From assembly GCF_905147365.1 (NCBI RefSeq), contig NC_056418.1, positions 16,181,262 to 16,245,261 on the forward strand: a stretch of 64,000 nt of DNA, written 5' to 3'. The stretch's first letter is position 1; each line of letters opens with the position of its first letter. The DNA is from Aricia agestis (taxonomy: Eukaryota; Arthropoda; Insecta; Lepidoptera; Lycaenidae). This document shows positions 1 to 13,500 of this stretch, one piece after another. The translations under genes and the position numbers were made by a program. The notes under the pieces were generated by a model that saw nothing but the letters and a program-made list of their open reading frames with translations, was not told where the DNA came from and made no database searches.

Positions 1-126
1 AAAATATTTTTAATTAACATAGTTAACAACGTAGAAGGTTCTAGGAATATTATTACACAAACTGCGTGCTACGAACTGCTTAAAGATTGGCGATCACGTA
101 TGATACCAACGTGAGAAAGTCGAATA

Positions 127-462
127 AAAGATTTTTTTTATTTTTTATAAAATAAGGGGGCAAACGAGCAAACGGGTCACCTGATGGAAAGCAACTTCCG
201 TCGCCCATGGACACTCGCAGCATCAGAAGAGCTGCAGGTGCGTTGCCGGCCTTTTAAGAGGGAATAGGTAAGGGGAGGGTAGGGATGGGAAGGGAAGGGA
301 ATAGGGGAGGGTAGGGAAGGGAATAGGGTAGGGGATTGGGCCTCCGGTAAACTCACTCACTCGGCGAAACACAGCGCAAGCGCTGTTTCACGCCGGTTTT
401 CTGTGAGGACGTGGTATTTCTCCGGTCGAGCCGGCCCATTCGTGCCGAAGCATGGCTCTCCC
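127..462 (-). mobile_element. LINE-tail-sharing SINE-like element, reverse copy
   Basis: On the minus strand this reads 5' to 3' as a GC-rich head, a pyrimidine tract built from CCCTACCC/TTCCC units, and a tail encoding the NAPAALLMLRVSMG-type peptide found at the end of lepidopteran Jockey-type LINEs, then an A-rich end (T-rich at 127-150 on the plus strand). A second copy in the opposite orientation lies at 54,216-54,545, and the same tail without the pyrimidine tract ends the LINE fragment near 39,545-40,030. I infer a non-autonomous element mobilised by a LINE through the shared 3' tail. A simple 5'-truncated LINE copy is the alternative. Confidence 0.7.
256..335 (+). repeat. G-rich tract with quadruplex potential
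   Basis: The plus strand has more than ten runs of three or four G separated by one to five bases (GGGAGGGTAGGGATGGGAAG and similar). This fits the G3+N1-7 rule for G-quadruplex formation many times over. It is the complement of the pyrimidine tract in the element at 127-462. Confidence 0.75.
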
Positions 463-606
463 ACGTCAAATATGTACGTCAAATAAAATATGAACAGAAT
501 GTCGCTAAGCACTCCAGTCTGAAGTCTCCGTGTTATATTATTATGTCAGTTTACCTCGACACCACAGCCCGTAGTGTAAACATCACGCCTACTTAAATTA
601 TTTAGA

Positions 607-1468
607 ACTAGATGTTCCGCGCGGCTTCGCCCGCGTAATTTAGGATTGTCAAGGAAACCGTACATTTTTCCGAAAAAAAGAAACCTTTCTCGTGGTCTAT
701 TCTTCATGTGTGCCAAATAACATAAAAATTGCTCCAGTAGTTTCTTAAGATAATAAGCAATTTTAAATAATTTCCTCCGTTTTTTCCACATTTTCCTCTA
801 TTTCTTCGCTTTTATTAGTTTTAGCGTGATAAAATATTATAAATTATAGCCGTCCTCGATAAATGGGCTATCTAACACTAAAATAATTTTTCAAATCGGA
901 CCAGTAGTTCCTGAGATTAGCGCGTTCAAATAAGCCCTTTCAAATAATTTCCACCGTTTTTTTCACATTTTCCTCTATTTCTTCACTTTTATTAGTCTTA
1001 GCGTGATAAAATAATATAGTCTTATAGCCTTTCTCAATAAATGAAATATCTAACGCTGAAATAATTTTTCAAATCGGACCAGTAGTTCCTGAGATTAGCA
1101 CGTTCAAAGCCCTTTCAAATAATTTCCCCCGTTTTTTCTACACTTTCCTCTATTTATTTGCCCCTATTGCTTCCTCAACAAAATATGGGCTATCTAACAC
1201 TGAAAGATTCTTCAAATTGGATCAGTAGTTCCTGAGATTAGCGCGTTCAAACAAGCCCTTTCAAATAATTTCCCCCCATTTTTATACACTTTCCTCTATT
1301 TCTTCGCTCCTATTAGTATTAGCGTAATAAAATTTTGCCTATAGCCTTCCTCAATAAATAGGCTATCTATCACTGAAAGATATTTTCAAATCGGACCAGT
1401 AGTTCCTGAGATTAGCGTGTTCCAACAAACTAACAAACTCTTCCACTTTATAATATTAGAATAGATTT
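607..1468 (+). mobile_element. Lepidopteran non-LTR/SINE-type repeat with internal tandem units
   Basis: Starts with the GC-rich motif CCGCGCGGCTTCGCCCGCG and ends with a TTATAATATTAGAATAGAT tail, an arrangement seen in very many lepidopteran loci. Between them the segment beginning TTTCAAATAATTTCC occurs four times, near 762, 941, 1,112 and 1,258 (spacings about 146-180 bp). Each unit carries the same run of words (TTTTCCTCTATTTCTTCGC, then GGCTATCTA, then CAGTAGTTCCTGAGATTAG). Copies with fewer units lie at 40,159-40,506 and 60,566-61,054. There is no coding capacity. The class is unresolved and probably a LINE 3' end or SINE. Confidence 0.7.
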
Positions 1469-3186
1469 CAGTCTACATAGATACCGACAAGAAATTCAAT
1501 AGCCGTTTGAAAAGGAACACAAAAAACAACCTTTAGTAATTAATTTAAGATGTTTTAGAAACTCAAGCCTTTGGAATAACTGATTAGGATTTTATTAAAT
1601 TAGACAAAAAAGGTTCGTCGAGTGGTGCTCGATCAGACCCGGCCGCGGCCGCCTGCAGCGAGATTCACGTTTTAATTTAATAAATTTAAATAAATGATAA
1701 TTTATAGGAGCCCCACTTCAATGGGCAGATCGGTCGGATAGCACGATCCGACAGAAAACCAGACGGATTTCCGTCTGGTTTCGCTTCGCCGAGGCGAGTA
1801 TTGCTGACTTATCGTATCCGAGCTAGCGCCCGCGATAAAATAAATTTATTTTCGAGCTTTGATTTATAAACAATATCTTCTACTGTGTTTGCGTCGTAAT
1901 GTCCTTTATAAAACACAGTTTGTAACAGATAAGGCATTTACTGGGAGTGTTCCTCATTATCGGAGACTATAAACCGGCGCTCCCCGGTCCCCGGGGGTTC
2001 CCCACTCCCCACTCATCGCTCCCCACTCCCCGCTCGAGCCGCGCGCCGAGAAAGCACAATATCAAAGCGATGTCGCTGGAGACAATCAGTAAATTGTCAA
2101 GAATAAGTAGGAGGATAGTCCCTGAAGGATGATTCTCGTAAAAAAATCAATTCGCGATGTGATTTCAGTTTCTGTTTTGTCTCGACATGATGCGTCGCTG
2201 AATAAAACCGCTAGACGAGGACTGTCCATTAACCTCTGGTCTTCACAGTGTGTCCTGGGCCTTACTTCCCGATTCAGATATCCATTCCCTAAGGATTCGT
2301 AATAAATTCGCCATGATTAATAAACTTTCGACCGACAAACGACTTTTTTCGTGGAGTCACCGACATTATTCTGTTAATTTCGATTCGCCCTCTCCGTGTA
2401 ATTTGGGGTGGAAATTGATTTCGTCTTGAATAATATTCTTTCATTTTCGCGTTTTCTGATAAGATCTTGTGAAATAAGTGGGCGTGTTTTGTGATCCGTC
2501 TGTTCTTTACTTTTACACAAAAAACGTAATCCTTTTCATAAATTAAGGTACAAGAGGTGAAACAAAATGAATAAAAGTTTATTATTTAATTAAAGATGTA
2601 GCCCGCGCTTTGTCCGAAAATGTAGCTGAGTACTACACAGAACCACGTCTCATCCCGGACAATAAACATCCAGGAGATAAAGATCCTGTATATTTCAGAC
2701 TAACAATACCTATCTTCCATCACAAATATTAGTACAGGTAGATTGCGAACCTACATTATTTACTTGGGTTATTTCAAATCAATGTTAGTAGTGATCTGTC
2801 GGCTGGGCTTGACATTACTCGACTAAATTACGTAGCTCTTTGCGCATATCAACATGCAACGCCTGTACTTCCTACTCCTCCTATCTTCTTCTGATCAATT
2901 TCGTTGCGGGTCCCAAGACAGCTTTAGCATGTTCCTCGGGCTCCCTGAGATCATATCAAAGGGTTTTCGTGGTTGGATACCGCTGTCGATCCTGGCGACA
3001 CAACACTGGTGGTGGGAATGTGTGGTGGGCCAAAGCCCGTTTAAAAAAAATGTAATGCCTGAACTCACTTTCTCTATACATAATCTTACACGTGACAGAA
3101 CACCAAACACATTCCTATTGTCCTTTCTAATCACCGCCGGGCTGTATTATATTATTTCATACGGAGCCGGATATTGTCCACGTCCA
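1469..3186. other. Unassigned spacer
   Basis: No recognisable gene. It contains a short GC-rich block with a NotI-like core (about 1,640-1,665), a perfect 12-bp hairpin at 1,756-1,781, and a C-rich stretch of CCCCACTCC words at 1,977-2,035. Short frames between 2,840 and 3,339 run into a simple A/G repeat and match nothing I recognise. Confidence 0.5.
1756..1781. repeat. Perfect 12-bp-arm hairpin
   Basis: AAACCAGACGGA, a TT centre, then TCCGTCTGGTTT. A second, shorter inverted repeat (GTCGGAT / ATCCGAC) sits just upstream. It resembles a bacterial terminator in shape only, since nothing else here is bacterial. Confidence 0.7.
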
Positions 3187-3360
3187 ATGAAAAAAGAAAG
3201 GAAGAAAGAAAGAAAACGTTTATTTGTGCAGGAAAACATACATAGCTTAGTTACAATAAATAATACATACATCATAAAATGTTTTCGAGCACAAGCCGAC
3301 GCAGCTCAGCATATGCTGACTGTAAGCAATCAGCGCTGATCTTCCGCTGGGCCGACAGGT
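3187..3360 (-). mobile_element. 3' end of a non-LTR element (reverse)
   Basis: Read on the minus strand this is a stretch with CAGCGCTGATTGCTTACAG near its start that ends in AATAAACG followed by repeated TTTC units (A/G-rich at 3,188-3,218 on the plus strand). A simple-repeat tail directly after an AATAAA-like signal is typical of a 5'-truncated LINE or SINE 3' end. Only about 170 bp are present, without coding sequence. The family is not determined. Confidence 0.5.
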
Positions 3361-4069
3361 GACGTCACGGACATCAATCCGGGTTCACAGATACAAGTTT
3401 ATATAACTTATGACACAGCAACAAAAGTTTATTTTTAAGTTGAAAAGAGTAAAGACACAAATATCAGGAATGTACCTAAAAATATATCTTCAATATTAAT
3501 TGTAGAATTTTATAATTTAGATTTAAAACCAGTGTAAATAAAAAGTATAGTAAAACAGTAAAAAAGGGGTAAAACTACATCTAAATCAATAACCCAACAA
3601 CTAATCTAAAGTAATAATAAAATTAAAACTAAAAAAAAAAGAGTTAATTTTGTTTCCATTACTCTGCAACTTCTTGTCGTATGATTTATGTCATTTTATA
3701 CCTTCCAAATGGATAAATATCCATACTTATTACTATTATTGATTACTTGAAACTTACATGTATACTTACCTACATTTTCATTCTTTATTTTGTAATATTC
3801 AAGTTAGGTAAAATGTGATTTCGAGTAGTGAATGAATCGTTTTTCATTACAACATAGCATAGGTCGTCTGTACGATCAATCGTTCAGCCGTCTGGAGTCT
3901 CGGCGACAGGTTACAGAGATATTTGCGAGCTAAGCTCTTTATGTAAAGCAAATTTTAGTACTAAATCGACTTCATATACTATTTTACATACACCCTTGGT
4001 TTTGGTCATTTATGTATCCATCTATATCGATGGGAAAATGCTGTTGGGCATATTAGGTATTTACTGACG
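3361..4069. other. AT-rich spacer before the satellite
   Basis: No gene or known repeat recognised. It ends in a run of 14 T, ATTT and 13 A (4,070-4,100), a potential homopolymer hairpin directly abutting the satellite. Confidence 0.5.
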
Positions 4070-4234
4070 TTTTTTTTTTTTTTATTTAAAAAAAAAAAAA
4101 TGTATTGAACACACCAGATTTCGTCAGGTCGAAAGTTCAGTTCGACTCATAATTCGGATACGGTCGGACACTAGTTTTCAATTTCGACATATGCAATTTG
4201 CATATGCGATTCACTACAAGCTACGTATACGGGA

Positions 4235-7200
4235 TGTATTGAGCACACCAGATTTCGTCAGGTCGAAAGTTCAGTTCGACTCATAATTCGGATACGGTCG
4301 GACACTAGTTTTCAATTTCGACATATGCAATTTGCATATGTGATTCACTGCAAGCTACGTATACGGGATGTATTGAGCACACCAGATTTCGTCAGGTCGA
4401 AAGTTCGGTTCGACTCATAATTCGGATACGGTCGGACACTAGTTTTCAATTTCGACTTATGCAATATGCATATGTGATTCCCTACAAGCTACGTATACGG
4501 GATGTATTGAGCACACCAGATTTCGTCAGGTCGAAAGTTCGGTTCGACTCATAATTCGGATACGGTCGGACACTAGTTTTCAATTTCGACTTATGCAATA
4601 TGCATATGTGTTTCACTACAAGCTACGTATACGGGATGTATTGAACACACCAGATTTCGTCAGGTCGAAAGTTCAGTTCGACTCATAATTCGGATACGGT
4701 CGGACACTAGTTTTCAATTTCGACTTATGCAATATGCATATGTGATTCACTACAAGCTACGTATACGGGATGTATTGAGCACACCAGATTTCGTCAGGTC
4801 GAAAGTTCGGTTCGACTCATAATTCGGATACGGTCGGACACTAGTTTTCAATTTCGACTTATGCAATATGCATATGTGTTTCACTACAAGCTACGTATAC
4901 GGGATGTATTGAACACACCAGATTTCGTCAGGTCGAAAGTTCAGTTCGACTCATAATTCGGATACGGTCGGACACTAGTTTTCAATTTCGACTTATGCAA
5001 TATGCATATGTGATTCACTACAAGCTACGTATACTGGATGTATTGAGCACACCAGATTTCGTCAGGTCGAAAGTTCGGTTCGACTCATAATTCGGATACG
5101 GTCGCACACTAGTTTTCAATTTCGACTTATGCAATTTGCATATGTGATTCACTACAAGCTACGTATACGGGATGTATTGAGCACACCAGATTTCGTCAGG
5201 ACGAAAGTTCGGTTCGACTCATAATTCGGATACGGTCGGACACTAGTTTTCAATTTCGACTTATGCAATATGCATATGTGATTCACTACAAGCTACGTAT
5301 ACGGGATGTATTGAACACACCAGATTTCGTCAGGTCGAAAGTTCAGTTCGACTCATAATTCGGATACGGTCGGACACTAGTTTTCAATTTCGACTTATGC
5401 AATATGCATATGTGATTCACTACAAGCTACGTATACTGGATGTATTGAACACACCAGATTTCGTCAGGTCGAAAGTTCAGTTCGACTCATAATTCGGATA
5501 CGGTCGGACACTAGTTTTCAATTTCGACATATGCAATTTGCATATGTGATTCACTGCAAGCTACGTATACGGGATGTATTGAGCACACCAGATTTCGTCA
5601 GGTCGAAAGTTCGGTTCGACTCATAATTCGGATACGGTCGGACACTAGTTTTCAATTTCGACTTATGCAATATGCATATGTGATTCACTTCAAGCTACGT
5701 ATACGGGATGTATTGAGCACACCAGATTTCGTCAGGTCGAAAGTTCGGTTCGACTCATAATTCGGATACGGTCGGACACTAGTTTTCAATTTCGACTTAT
5801 GCAATATGCATATGTGATTCCCTACAAGCTACGTATACGGGATGTATTGAGCACACCAGATTTCGTCAGGTCGAAAGTTCGGTTCGACTCATAATTCGGA
5901 TACGGTCGGACACTAGTTTTCAATTTCGACTTATGCAATATGCATATGTGTTTCACTACAAGCTACGTATACGGGATGTATTGAGCACACCAGATTTCGT
6001 CAGGTCGAAAGTTCAGTTCGACTCATAATTCGGATACGGTCGGACACTAGTTTTCAATTTCGACTTATGCAATATGCATATGTGATTAACTACAAGCTAC
6101 GTATACGGGATGTATTGAGCACACCAGATTTCGTCAGGTCGAAAGTTCGGTTCGACTCATAATTCGGATACGGTCGGACACTAGTTTTCAATTTCGACTT
6201 ATGCAATATGCATATGTGTTTCACTACAAGCTACGTATACGGGATGTATTGAACACACCAGATTTCGTCAGGTCGAAAGTTCAGTTCGACTCATAATTCG
6301 GATACGGTCGGACACTAGTTTTCAATTTCGACTTATGCAATATGCATATGTGATTCACTACAAGCTACGTATACGGGATGTATTGAGCACACCAGATTTC
6401 GTCAGGTCGAAAGTTCGGTTCGACTCATAATTCGGATACGGTCGCACACTAGTTTTCAATTTCGACTTATGCAATTTGCATATGTGATTCACTACAAGCT
6501 ACGTATACGGGATGTATTGAGCACACCAGATTTCGTCAGGACGAAAGTTCGGTTCGACTCATAATTCGGATACGGTCGGACACTAGTTTTCAATTTCGAC
6601 TTATGCAATATGCATATGTGATTCACTACAAGCTACGTATACGGGATGTATTGAACACACCAGATTTCGTCAGGTCGAAAGTTCAGTTCGACTCATAATT
6701 CGGATACGGTCGGACACTAGTTTTCAATTTCGACTTATGCAATATGCATATGTGATTCACTACAAGCTACGTATACTGGATGTATTGAACACACCAGATT
6801 TCGTCAGGTCGAAAGTTCAGTTCGACTCATAATTCGGATACGGTCGGACACTAGTTTTCAATTTCGACATATGCAATTTGCATATGTGATTCACTGCAAG
6901 CTACGTATACGGGATGTATTGAGCACACCAGATTTCGTCAGGTCGAAAGTTCGGTTCGACTCATAATTCGGATACGGTCGGACACTAGTTTTCAATTTCG
7001 ACTTATGCAATATGCATATGTGATTCACTTCAAGCTACGTATACGGGATGTATTGAGCACACCAGATTTCGTCAGGTCGAAAGTTCGGTTCGACTCATAA
7101 TTCGGATACGGTCGGACACTAGTTTTCAATTTCGACTTATGCAATATGCATATGTGATTCCCTACAAGCTACGTATACGGGATGTATTGAGCACACCAGA

Positions 7201-8120
7201 TTTCGTCAGGTCGAAAGTTCGGTTCGACTCATAATTCGGATACGGTCGGACACTAGTTTTCAATTTCGACTTATGCAATATGCATATGTGTTTCACTACA
7301 AGCTACGTATACGGGATGTATTGAACACACCAGATTTCGTCAGGTCGAAAGTTCAGTTCGACTCATAATTCGGATACGGTCGGACACTAGTTTTCAATTT
7401 CGACTTATGCAATATGCATATGTGATTAACTACAAGCTACGTATACGGGATGTATTGAGCACACCAGATTTCGTCAGGTCGAAAGTTCGGTTCGACTCAT
7501 AATTCGGATACGGTCGGACACTAGTTTTCAATTTCGACTTATGCAATATGCATATGTGTTTCACTACAAGCTACGTATACGGGATGTATTGAACACACCA
7601 GATTTCGTCAGGTCGAAAGTTCAGTTCGACTCATAATTCGGATACGGTCGGACACTAGTTTTCAATTTCGACTTATGCAATATGCATATGTGATTCACTA
7701 CAAGCTACGTATACGGGATGTATTGAGCACACCAGATTTCGTCAGGTCGAAAGTTCGGTTCGACTCATAATTCGGATACGGTCGCACACTAGTTTTCAAT
7801 TTCGACTTATGCAATTTGCATATGTGATTCACTACAAGCTACGTATACGGGATGTATTGAGCACACCAGATTTCGTCAGGACGAAAGTTCGGTTCGACTC
7901 ATAATTCGGATACGGTCGGACACTAGTTTTCAATTTCGACTTATGCAATATGCATATGTGATTCACTACAAGCTACGTATACGGGATGTATTGAACACAC
8001 CAGATTTCGTCAGGTCGAAAGTTCAGTTCGACTCATAATTCGGATACGGTCGGACACTAGTTTTCAATTTCGACTTATGCAATATGCATATGTGATTCAC
8101 TACAAGCTACGTATACTGGA
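4235..8120. repeat. Higher-order repeat: 10-monomer (1,340-bp) unit, three copies
   Basis: Diagnostic variants recur every 1,340 bp. The GTCGCAC+CAATTTG monomer is at 5,039, 6,379 and 7,719; the GGACGAAAG monomer at 5,173, 6,513 and 7,853; the CACTTCAAG monomer at 5,575 and 6,915; the CCCTAC monomer at 5,709 and 7,049. Units are 5,441-6,780 and 6,781-8,120, preceded by a nine-monomer version at 4,235-5,440 that lacks the CACTTCAAG monomer. This is ordered amplification of a multi-monomer block. Confidence 0.9.
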
Positions 8121-9399
8121 TGTATTGAACACACCAGATTTCGTCAGGTCGAAAGTTCAGTTCGACTCATAATTCGGATACGGTCGGACACTAGTTTTCA
8201 ATTTCGACATATGCAATATGCATATGTGATTCACTACAAGCTACGTATACGGGATGTATTGAGCACACCAGATTTCGTCAGGACGAAAGTTCGGTTCGAC
8301 TCATAATTCGGATACGGTCGGACACTAGTTTTCAATTTCGACTTATGCAATATGCATATGTGATTCACTACAAGCTACGTATACTGGATGTATTGAACAC
8401 ACCAGATTTCGTCAGGTCGAAAGTTCAGTTCGACTCATAATTCGGATACGGTCGGACACTAGTTTTCAATTTCGACATATGCAATTTGCATATGTGATTC
8501 ACTACAAGCTACGTATACGGGATGTATTGAGCACACCAGATTTCGTCAGGTCGAAAGTTCGGTTCGACTCATAATTCGGATACGGTCGCACACTAGTTTT
8601 CAATTTCGACTTATGCAATTTGCATATGTGATTCACTACAAGCTACGTATACGGGATGTATTGAGCACATCAGTTTTCGTCAGGTTGAAAGTTCGGTTCG
8701 ACTCATAATTCGGATACGGTCGGACACTAGTTTTCAATTTCGACTTATGCAATATGCATATGTGATTCACTACAAGCTACGTATACGGGATGTATTGAGC
8801 ACACCAGATTTCGTCAGGACGAAAGTTCGGTTCGACTCATAATTCGGATACGGTCGGACACTAGTTTTCAATTTCGACTTATGCAATATGCATATGTGAT
8901 TCACTACAAGCTACGTATACGGGATGTATTGAACACACCAGATTTCGTCAGGTCGAAAGTTCAGTTCGACTCATAATTCGGATACGGTCGGACACTAGTT
9001 TTCAATTTCGACTTATGCAATATGCATATGTGATTCACTACAAGCTACGTATACTGGATGTATTGAACACACCAGATTTCGTCAGGTCGAAAGTTCAGTT
9101 CGACTCATAATTCGGATACGGTCGGACACTAGTTTTCAATTTCGACATATGCAATATGCATATGTGATTCACTACAAGCTACGTATACGGGATGTATTGA
9201 GCACACCAGATTTCGTCAGGACGAAAGTTCGGTTCGACTCATAATTCGGATACGGTCGGAAACTAGTTTTCAATTTCGACTTATGCAATATGCATATGTG
9301 ATTCACTACAAGCTACGTATACGGGATGTATTGAACACATCAGTTTTCGTCAGGTTGAAAGTTCGGTTCGACTCATAATTCGGATACGGTCGGACACTA

Positions 9400-10500
9400 G
9401 TTTTCAATTTCGACTTATGCAATATGCATATGTGATTAGCTACAAGCTACGTATACGGGATGTATTGAACACACCAGATTTCGTCAGGTCGAAAGTTCAG
9501 TTCGACTCATAATTCGGATACGGTCGGACATTAGTTTTCAATTTCGACTTATGCAATTTGCATATGTGATTCACTACAAGCTACGTATACGGGATGTATT
9601 GAACACACCAGATTTCGTCAGGTCGAAAGTTCGGTTCGACTAATAATTCGGATACGGTCGGACACTAGTTTTCAATTTCGACTTATGCAATATGCATATG
9701 TGATTCACTTCAAGCTACGTATACGGGATGTATTGAGCACACCAGATTTCGTCAGGTCGAAAGTTCGGTTCGACTCATAATTCGGATACGGTCGGACACT
9801 AGTTTTCAATTTCGACTTATGCAATATGCATATGTGATTCACTACAAGCTACGTATACGGGATGTATTGAGCACATCAGTTTTCGTCAGGTTGAAAGTTC
9901 GGTTCGACTCATAATTCGGATACGGTCGGACACTAGTTTTCAATTTCGACTTATGCAATATGCATATGTGATTCACTACAAGCTACGTATACGGGATGTA
10001 TTGAGCACACCAGATTTCGTCAGGACGAAAGTTCGGTTCGACTCATAATTCGGATACGGTCGGACACTAGTTTTTAATTTCGACTTATGCAATATGCATA
10101 TGTGATTCACTACAAGCTACGTATACGGGATGTATTGAACACACCAGATTTCGTCAGGTCGAAAGTTCAGTTCGACTCATAATTCGGATACGATCGGACA
10201 CTAGTTTTCAATTTCGACTTATGCAATATGCATATGTGATTCACTACAAGCTACGTATACTGGATGTATTGAACACACCAGATTTCGTCAGGTCGAAAGT
10301 TCAGTTCGACTCATAATTCGGATACGGTCGGACACTAGTTTTCAATTTCGACATATGCAATTTGCATATGTGATTCACTACAAGCTACGTATACGGGATG
10401 TATTGAGCACACCAGATTTCGTCAGGTCGAAAGTTCGGTTCGACTCATAATTCGGATACGGTCGCACACTAGTTATCAATTTCGACTTATGCAATTTGCA
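9400..10500. repeat. Intra-array duplicated block (partner about 12,884-13,984)
   Basis: A run of about eight monomers with markers GATTAGC (9,434), GACATTAG, CACTTCAAG, CACATCAG, GGACG (10,023) and ACTGGA is repeated 3,484 bp downstream (26 monomers): GATTAGC at 12,918 and GGACG at 13,507. Only a few substitutions separate the two copies. Confidence 0.8.
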
Positions 10501-13500
10501 TATGTGATTCACTACAAGCTACGTATACGGGATGTATTGAGCACACCAGATTTCGTCAGGTCGAAAGTTCGGTTCGACTCATAATTCGGATACGGTCGCA
10601 CACTAGTTTTCAATTTCGACTTATGCAATATGCATATGTGATTCACTACAAGCTAAGTATACGGGATGTATTGAGCACACCAGTTTTCGTCAGGTCGAAA
10701 GTTCGGTTCGACTCATAATTCGGATACGGTCGGACACTAGTTTTCAATTTCGACTTATGCAATATGCATATGTGATTCACTACAAGCTAAGTATACGGGA
10801 TGTATTGAGCACACCAGTATTCGTCAGGTCGAAAGTTCAGTTCGACTCATAATTCGGATACGGTCGGACACTAGTTTTCAATTTCGACTTATGCAATATG
10901 CATATGTGATTCACTACAAGCTAAGTATACGGGATGTATTGAGCACACCAGTTTTCGTCAGGTCGAAAGTTCGGTTCGACTCATAATTCGGATACGGTCG
11001 GACACTAGTTTTCAATTTCGACTTATGCAATATGCATATGTGATTCACTACAAGCTAAGTATACGGGATGTATTGAGCACACCAGTATTCGTCAGGTCGA
11101 AAGTTCAGTTCGACTCATAATTCGGATACGGTCGGACACTAGTTTTCAATTTCGACTTATGCAATATGCATATGTGATTCACTACAAGCTACGTATACGG
11201 GATGTATTGAGCACACCAGATTTCGTCAGGTCGAAAGTTCGGTTCGACTCATAATTCGGATACGGTCGGACACTAGTTTTCAATTTCGACTTATGCAATA
11301 TGCATATGTGATTCACTACAAGCTACGTATACGGGATGTATTGAACACACCAGATTTCGTCAGGTCGAAAGTTCAGTTCGACTCATAATTCGGATACGGT
11401 CGGACACTAGTTTTCAATTTCGACTTATGCAATATGCATATGTGATTCACTACAAGCTACGTATACTGGATGTATTGAACACACCAGATTTCGTCAGGTC
11501 GAAAGTTCAGTTCGACTCATAATTCGGATACGGTCGGACACTAGTTTTCAATTTCGACATATGCAATTTGCATATGTGATTCACTACAAGCTACGTATAC
11601 GGGATGTATTGAGCACACCAGATTTCGTCAGGTCGAAAGTTCGGTTCGACTCATAATTCGGATACGGTCGCACACTAGTTTTCAATTTCGACTTATGCAA
11701 TATGCATATGTGATTCACTACAAGCTACGTATACGGGATGTATTAAGCACACCAGATTTCGTCAGGTCGAAAGTTCGGTTCGACTCATAATTCGGATACG
11801 GTCGCACACTAGTTTTCAATTTCGACATATGCAATTTGCATATGTGATTCACTACAAGCTACGTATACGGGATGTATTGAACACACCAGATTTCGTCAGG
11901 TCGAAAGTTCAGTTCGACTCATAATTCGGATACGGTCGGACACTAGTTTTCAATTTCGACTTATGCAATATGCATATGTGATTCACTACAAGCTACGTAT
12001 ACGGGATGTATTGAGCACTTCAGATTTCGTCAGGTCGAAAGTTCGGTTCGACTCATAATTCGGATACGGTCGGACACTAGTTTTCAATTTCGACATATGC
12101 AATTTGCATATGTGATTCACTACAAGCTACGTATACGGGATGTATTGAGCACACCAGATTTCGTCAGGTCGAAAGTTCGGTTCGACTCATAATTCGGATA
12201 CGGTCGCACACTAGTTTTCAATTTCGACTTATGCAATATGCATATGTGATTCACTACAAGCTAAGTATACGGGATGTATTGAGCACACCAGTTTTCGTCA
12301 GGTCGAAAGTTCGGTTCGACTCATAATTCGGATACGGTCGGACACTAGTTTTCAATTTCGACTTATGCAATATGCATATGTGATTCACTACAAGCTAAGT
12401 ATACGGGATGTATTGAGCACACCAGTTTTCGTCAGGTCGAAAGTTCGGTTCGACTCATAATTCGGATACGGTCGGACACTAGTTTTCAATTTCGACTTAT
12501 GCAATATGTTTATGTGTTTCACTACAAGCTACGTATACGGGATGTATTGAACACACCAGATTTCGTCAGGTCGAAAGTTCAGTTCGACTCATAATTCGGA
12601 TACGGTCGGACACTAGTTTTCAATTTCGACTTATGCAATATGCATATGTGATTCACTACAAGCTACGTATACGGGATGTATTGAGCACACCAGATTTCGT
12701 CAGGTCGAAAGTTCAGTTCGACTCATAATTCGGATACGGTCGGACACTAGTTTTCAATTTCGACTTATGCAATATGCATATGTGTTTCACTACAAGCTAC
12801 GTATACGGGATGTATTGAGCACACCAGATTTCGTCAGGTCGAAAGTTCGGTTCGACTCATAATTCGGATACGGTCGGACACTAGTTTTCAATTTCGACTT
12901 ATGCAATATGCATATGTGATTAGCTACAAGCTACGTATACGGGATGTATTGAACACACCAGATTTCGTCAGGTCGAAAGTTCAGTTCGACTCATAATTCG
13001 GATACGGTCGGACATTAGTTTTCAATTTCGACTTATGCAATTTGCATATGTGAGTCACTACAAGCTACGTATACGGGATGTATTGAACACACCAGATTTC
13101 GTCAGGTCGAAAGTTCGGTTCGACTCATAATTCGGATACGGTCGGACACTAGTTTTCAATTTCGACTTATGCAATATGCATATGTGATTCACTTCAAGCT
13201 ACGTATACGGGATGTATTGAGCACACCAGATTTCGTCAGGTCGAAAGTTCGGTTCGACTCATAATTCGGATACGGTCGGACACTAGTTTTCAATTTCGAC
13301 TTATGCAATATGCATATGTGATTCACTACAAGCTACGTATACGGGATGTATTGAGCACATCAGTTTTCGTCAGGTTGAAAGTTCGGTTCGACTCATAATT
13401 CGGATACGGTCGGACACTAGTTTTCAATTTCGACTTATGCAATATGCATATGTGATTCACTACAAGCTACGTATACGGGATGTATTGAGCACACCAGATT

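Noticed and set aside
256..335. Telomeric repeat remnant
   Set aside because: The G-rich tract is GGGAAGGG/GGGTAGGG, not the insect TTAGG repeat, and it belongs to a dispersed element.
1756..1781. Rho-independent bacterial terminator, indicating contamination
   Set aside because: Surrounding sequence carries lepidopteran repeats, there is no bacterial gene, and the hairpin is not followed by a clean T run.
2854..3339. 161-codon frame
   Set aside because: It runs through the simple A/G repeat tail of a LINE end, overlaps frames on both strands, and shows no domain.
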